Assembly: GCA_963697205.1 (NCBI GenBank)
Contig: CAVONB010000012.1
Coordinates: 1-64,000, forward strand
DNA: 64,000 nucleotides
DNA from: CAVONB01 sp963697205
GTDB taxonomy: Bacteria; Pseudomonadota; Alphaproteobacteria; Rhizobiales; Hyphomicrobiaceae
Reading direction: 5' to 3'
The notes beneath the pieces are model-generated. The model saw nothing but the letters and a program-made list of their open reading frames with translations, had not been told where the DNA came from and did not search any database. How positions within the stretch are numbered: position 1 is the first letter of the stretch; each line of letters begins with the position of its first letter. Both the position numbers and the translations under genes were made by a program. Shown here piece after piece: positions 61,641 through 64,000 of this stretch.

Positions 61641-63263
61641 ATGCATCGACGGACGTTTCTCGCCGGCACGGGGGCACTCCTCGGCGCCGATATCCTGCCG
61701 TTCCTGCGGTCTTCCTCGGCGTGGGCAAAGGGGGCCGACGATACGCTCGTCGTCGCCATCGGCAACACGATCAACAGCCTCGATCTGCACAGGGTCGGCA
61801 CCAACCGTCCCAGCTACCAGGTGACCGTCAACCTCTACGATCGCCTGCTGCGGTTTGGCACCAAGCCAGGTCCCGACGGCACGCTGGTTTTCGACTACGA
61901 CAAGCTCGAGGGCGAGCTCGCAGAAAGCTGGGAGCTGGCCGCCGATGGCATGTCGGCGACATTCGCGCTCAAAAAGAACGCGAAGTTCTGGGATGGCACG
62001 CCGGTGACGGCGCAGGACGTCAAGTGGTCGTTCGATCGCGCCGTATCGCTTGGCGGCTTCCCGACGGTCCAGATGAAGGCGGGAAGCCTGGAGAAGCCCG
62101 ACCAATTCGAGGCAGTGGATGCTCAGACTTTCCGCATCAAGTTCATCCGCAAGTCCAAGCTGACGCTGCCTGATCTGGCCGTGCCGGTGCCATTCGTGCT
62201 GAGCGCGACAGTCGGCAAGGCCAAGGCGACCGCCAAGGATCCCTGGGCGACCGAGCATTTCCACCGCAACCCGATGGGCTCCGGCGCCTACAAGCTTGAG
62301 CGCTGGGACCCCGGTCAGCAGATCGTCTATACCCGCAACGACGATTGGGCCGGCGGCCCAAAGCCGGCGTTCAAGCGCGTCATCGTTCGCGAGATTCCCG
62401 CCCAGGCCACCCGTCGCGCTTTGATCGAGCGCGGCGACATCCAGCTCGCTTTCGAAATTCCCGCGAAGGACGCCAAGGAGATCAAGGACAAGGCGACAGC
62501 TGTCGTCGCGGGCGCTCCGATCGACAACTGCCTGCAGGTGTTGTGCACGAATTTGATCTTCGAGCCGTTCAAGGACAAGCGCGTGCGCCAGGCGATCGCC
62601 TATGCGCTGCCCTACGAGCAGATTTTCCAGCAGGCCGGATACGGTCGCGGCACACCCATGTGGGGTGGAAAATCCGCCGAGCCCGCCGACACCAGCTGGC
62701 CACAGCCGTTCCCGTACAGCACCGACTACGACAAGGCCAAGGCGCTGTTGGCCCAGACGCCATACAAGACAGGCTTCGAGGTGCCGCTCGCCTATGATCT
62801 TGGGACAGCCGCGTGGAGCGAGCCGGCCGCGCTGTTGATCCAGGAAGGTTTGGCCAAGATCGGAATCAAGACGACGATCGACAAGATCCCTGGCGCGAAC
62901 TACCGCACGATGGCGCTCGTCGAGAAGAAGCTGCCGCTGCATCTCGACGGCTTCGGTGGCTGGCTGAACACGCCCGACTATTATTTCTTCTGGGCCTACA
63001 TCAAGGGCAATCTTTTCAATTCATCCAACTACGACGATCCCGAGATGAAGCAGCTCGTCGAGGAGACGCTGCATATCGAGCAGAGTGACCCGGCCTATGC
63101 CCCGAAGATCAAGCGCATGATCGCCAAGGCCTTCGATGACGTCCCGCGCATCCCGCTCTGGCAGCCCTACCTCGACAGCGCGATGCGCAAGGATCTCGAC
63201 GGCTACACGTCCTGGTTCCATCGACAGCCCGACTTCCGCTTCATGAAGCCGAAGCAGGCGTGA
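61641..63263 (+). CDS. ABC transporter substrate-binding protein (DppA/OppA family)
   Basis: A 540-residue family 5 binding protein of the peptide/nickel group. The N-terminus HRRTFLAGTGALLGADIL is a twin-arginine-like signal ending near SSAWAKG. Family sequence includes FALKKNAKFWDGTPVTAQDVKWSFDR and NPMGSGAYKLERWDPGQQI. It precedes a DppB-type permease by 2 bp, so a Dpp-like importer continues beyond the window. It may carry a peptide- or amide-like compound for cluster B. Confidence 0.93.
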   Translation: MHRRTFLAGTGALLGADILPFLRSSSAWAKGADDTLVVAIGNTINSLDLHRVGTNRPSYQVTVNLYDRLLRFGTKPGPDGTLVFDYDKLEGELAESWELAADGMSATFALKKNAKFWDGTPVTAQDVKWSFDRAVSLGGFPTVQMKAGSLEKPDQFEAVDAQTFRIKFIRKSKLTLPDLAVPVPFVLSATVGKAKATAKDPWATEHFHRNPMGSGAYKLERWDPGQQIVYTRNDDWAGGPKPAFKRVIVREIPAQATRRALIERGDIQLAFEIPAKDAKEIKDKATAVVAGAPIDNCLQVLCTNLIFEPFKDKRVRQAIAYALPYEQIFQQAGYGRGTPMWGGKSAEPADTSWPQPFPYSTDYDKAKALLAQTPYKTGFEVPLAYDLGTAAWSEPAALLIQEGLAKIGIKTTIDKIPGANYRTMALVEKKLPLHLDGFGGWLNTPDYYFFWAYIKGNLFNSSNYDDPEMKQLVEETLHIEQSDPAYAPKIKRMIAKAFDDVPRIPLWQPYLDSAMRKDLDGYTSWFHRQPDFRFMKPKQA

Positions 63264-63265
63264 GC

Positions 63266-64000
63266 ATGGCGCGCACCGGCAAGCTGCGCGGCATCGGGCA
63301 GCGCCTGCTCCTGGCGCTGCCCGTTGTCGCGGGCATCATCCTGGTCACCTTCCTGTTGACCCGGGCCTTGCCCGGCGACCCGGCGGCATACTTTGCCGGC
63401 CCCGCCGCGGATGCGGATTCGATTGCCGAGATCCGCAAGAGCCTCGGCCTCGATCGCTCTTTGCCCGAGCAGTTTGTGATCTATCTGGGGCAGCTGGCGC
63501 GGGGCGATCTGGGCCAATCGATCTCGACGGGACGGCCGGTGATCGCCGAGCTGATGCAGCGTCTGCCGGCGTCCCTGGAGCTGACGCTCTTTGCCCTTCT
63601 GCTGTCCGTCTCCGTCGCCGTGCCCATGGGTGTTCTGGCGGCGACGAGGCCCGACAGTTGGGTCGACCACCTCTGTCGGTTCCTGACCACCGCGGGCGTC
63701 AGTCTGCCAACCTTCTTCACCGGCCTCGCCCTCGTCTATGTGTTCTACTACTTGCTCGGGCTCGCCCCCGCTCCCATGGGGCGGATCGACATCGCAGTGC
63801 TGTCACCGCCGCATATCACCGGCTTCTTCACGATCGACGCGGTGCTGTCGGGAGACTTCGAAGCCGCCCGCGCAGCTGCTGCGCAACTGGTGCTGCCCGC
63901 AGTCACGCTCGCGCTGTTCACCCTCGCACCGATTGCACGCATGACGCGGGGATCGATGCTTCAGGTGCTCGGCTCCGATTTCGTGCGCACGGCGCGCGCC
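63266..64000 (+). CDS. ABC transporter permease (DppB family), cut by the window end
   Basis: The first 245 residues of a DppB/OppB permease. It begins MARTGKLRGIGQRLLLALP and continues TFLLTRALPGDPAAYF, then the LGLDRSLPEQFVIYLGQL and GDLGQSI segments typical of the family. The ATG at 63266 is 2 bp after the binding-protein stop. The frame is open to base 64000, so the C-terminus lies outside the window. Confidence 0.93.
   Translation, partial: MARTGKLRGIGQRLLLALPVVAGIILVTFLLTRALPGDPAAYFAGPAADADSIAEIRKSLGLDRSLPEQFVIYLGQLARGDLGQSISTGRPVIAELMQRLPASLELTLFALLLSVSVAVPMGVLAATRPDSWVDHLCRFLTTAGVSLPTFFTGLALVYVFYYLLGLAPAPMGRIDIAVLSPPHITGFFTIDAVLSGDFEAARAAAAQLVLPAVTLALFTLAPIARMTRGSMLQVLGSDFVRTARA

Noticed and set aside
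1..64000. CRISPR arrays, rRNA genes, replication origins
   Set aside because: I saw no regularly spaced direct repeats, rRNA sequence or DnaA-box clusters. The regular repeats at 37.7-41.6 kb are RTX codons.

Overview
The window is high-GC DNA with the style of an alphaproteobacterium. Alphaproteobacterial signs are the dense GC-rich coding, TRAP and TAXI solute-binding proteins, LysR-controlled catabolic operons with NMT1/THI5-type ABC importers, rhizobial-type IS elements, and tRNA genes that encode CCA. The species cannot be named from the sequence alone. It looks like a free-living heterotroph with many routes for cyclic-ureide and amide compounds, plus arsenic resistance and selenocysteine synthesis.

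Layout. 1-2434: a histidine phosphatase and an orphan TAXI-type binding protein. 2576-5792: an arsenic unit made of an ArsR-ArsC fusion, a GAPDH and arsJ; arsJ carries a frameshift. 5849-16104: catabolic cluster A. A LysR regulator lies divergent from hyuA, hyuB, a ring-opening amidohydrolase (barbiturase/cyanuric acid hydrolase family), an ABC importer (its ATPase has a one-base frameshift) and an amidase. 16268-23517: an IS21 element whose istB is split by two other elements, a three-gene serine-recombinase element and an IS66 element. Removing both restores a 264-codon istB frame exactly. 23520-26461: a phage tail-fibre fragment, an IS3 element, a lower-GC stretch and tRNA-Ala(CGC); this looks like a decayed island. 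26727-33102: an HD protein, a PEP-mutase/isocitrate-lyase-like enzyme, DUF4387 and AtuA-like proteins, converging on a TRAP transporter. 33369-45196: selA, selB, tRNA-Sec and an FAD-oxidoreductase-SelD fusion, with a 1797-residue RTX protein between tRNA-Sec and selD. 45454-49311: one very large protein joining phospholipase D, metallophosphoesterase and membrane domains. 49341-64000: catabolic cluster B.

Cluster B is the most notable metabolic region. A nine-gene minus-strand operon (58508 to 49341) holds two related NMT1-type binding proteins, an ABC ATPase and permease, a short-chain dehydrogenase, a dihydroorotase-like cyclic amidohydrolase, an AtzA/TrzN-type amidohydrolase, an AtzG-like small subunit and an AtzE-like amidase. 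A divergent LysR gene, a second ring-opening amidohydrolase, a DUF3830 protein and the start of a peptide-type ABC importer follow. The set resembles the lower cyanuric-acid pathway (AtzR-D-G-E) combined with upper-pathway deaminase and ring-opening enzymes, but the true substrate is not known. Clusters A and B each carry one member of the uncommon ring-opening amidohydrolase family.

The accessory DNA at 16.3-26.4 kb separates cluster A from the rest and shows repeated IS-into-IS insertion. No CRISPR array, rRNA or replication origin was seen.
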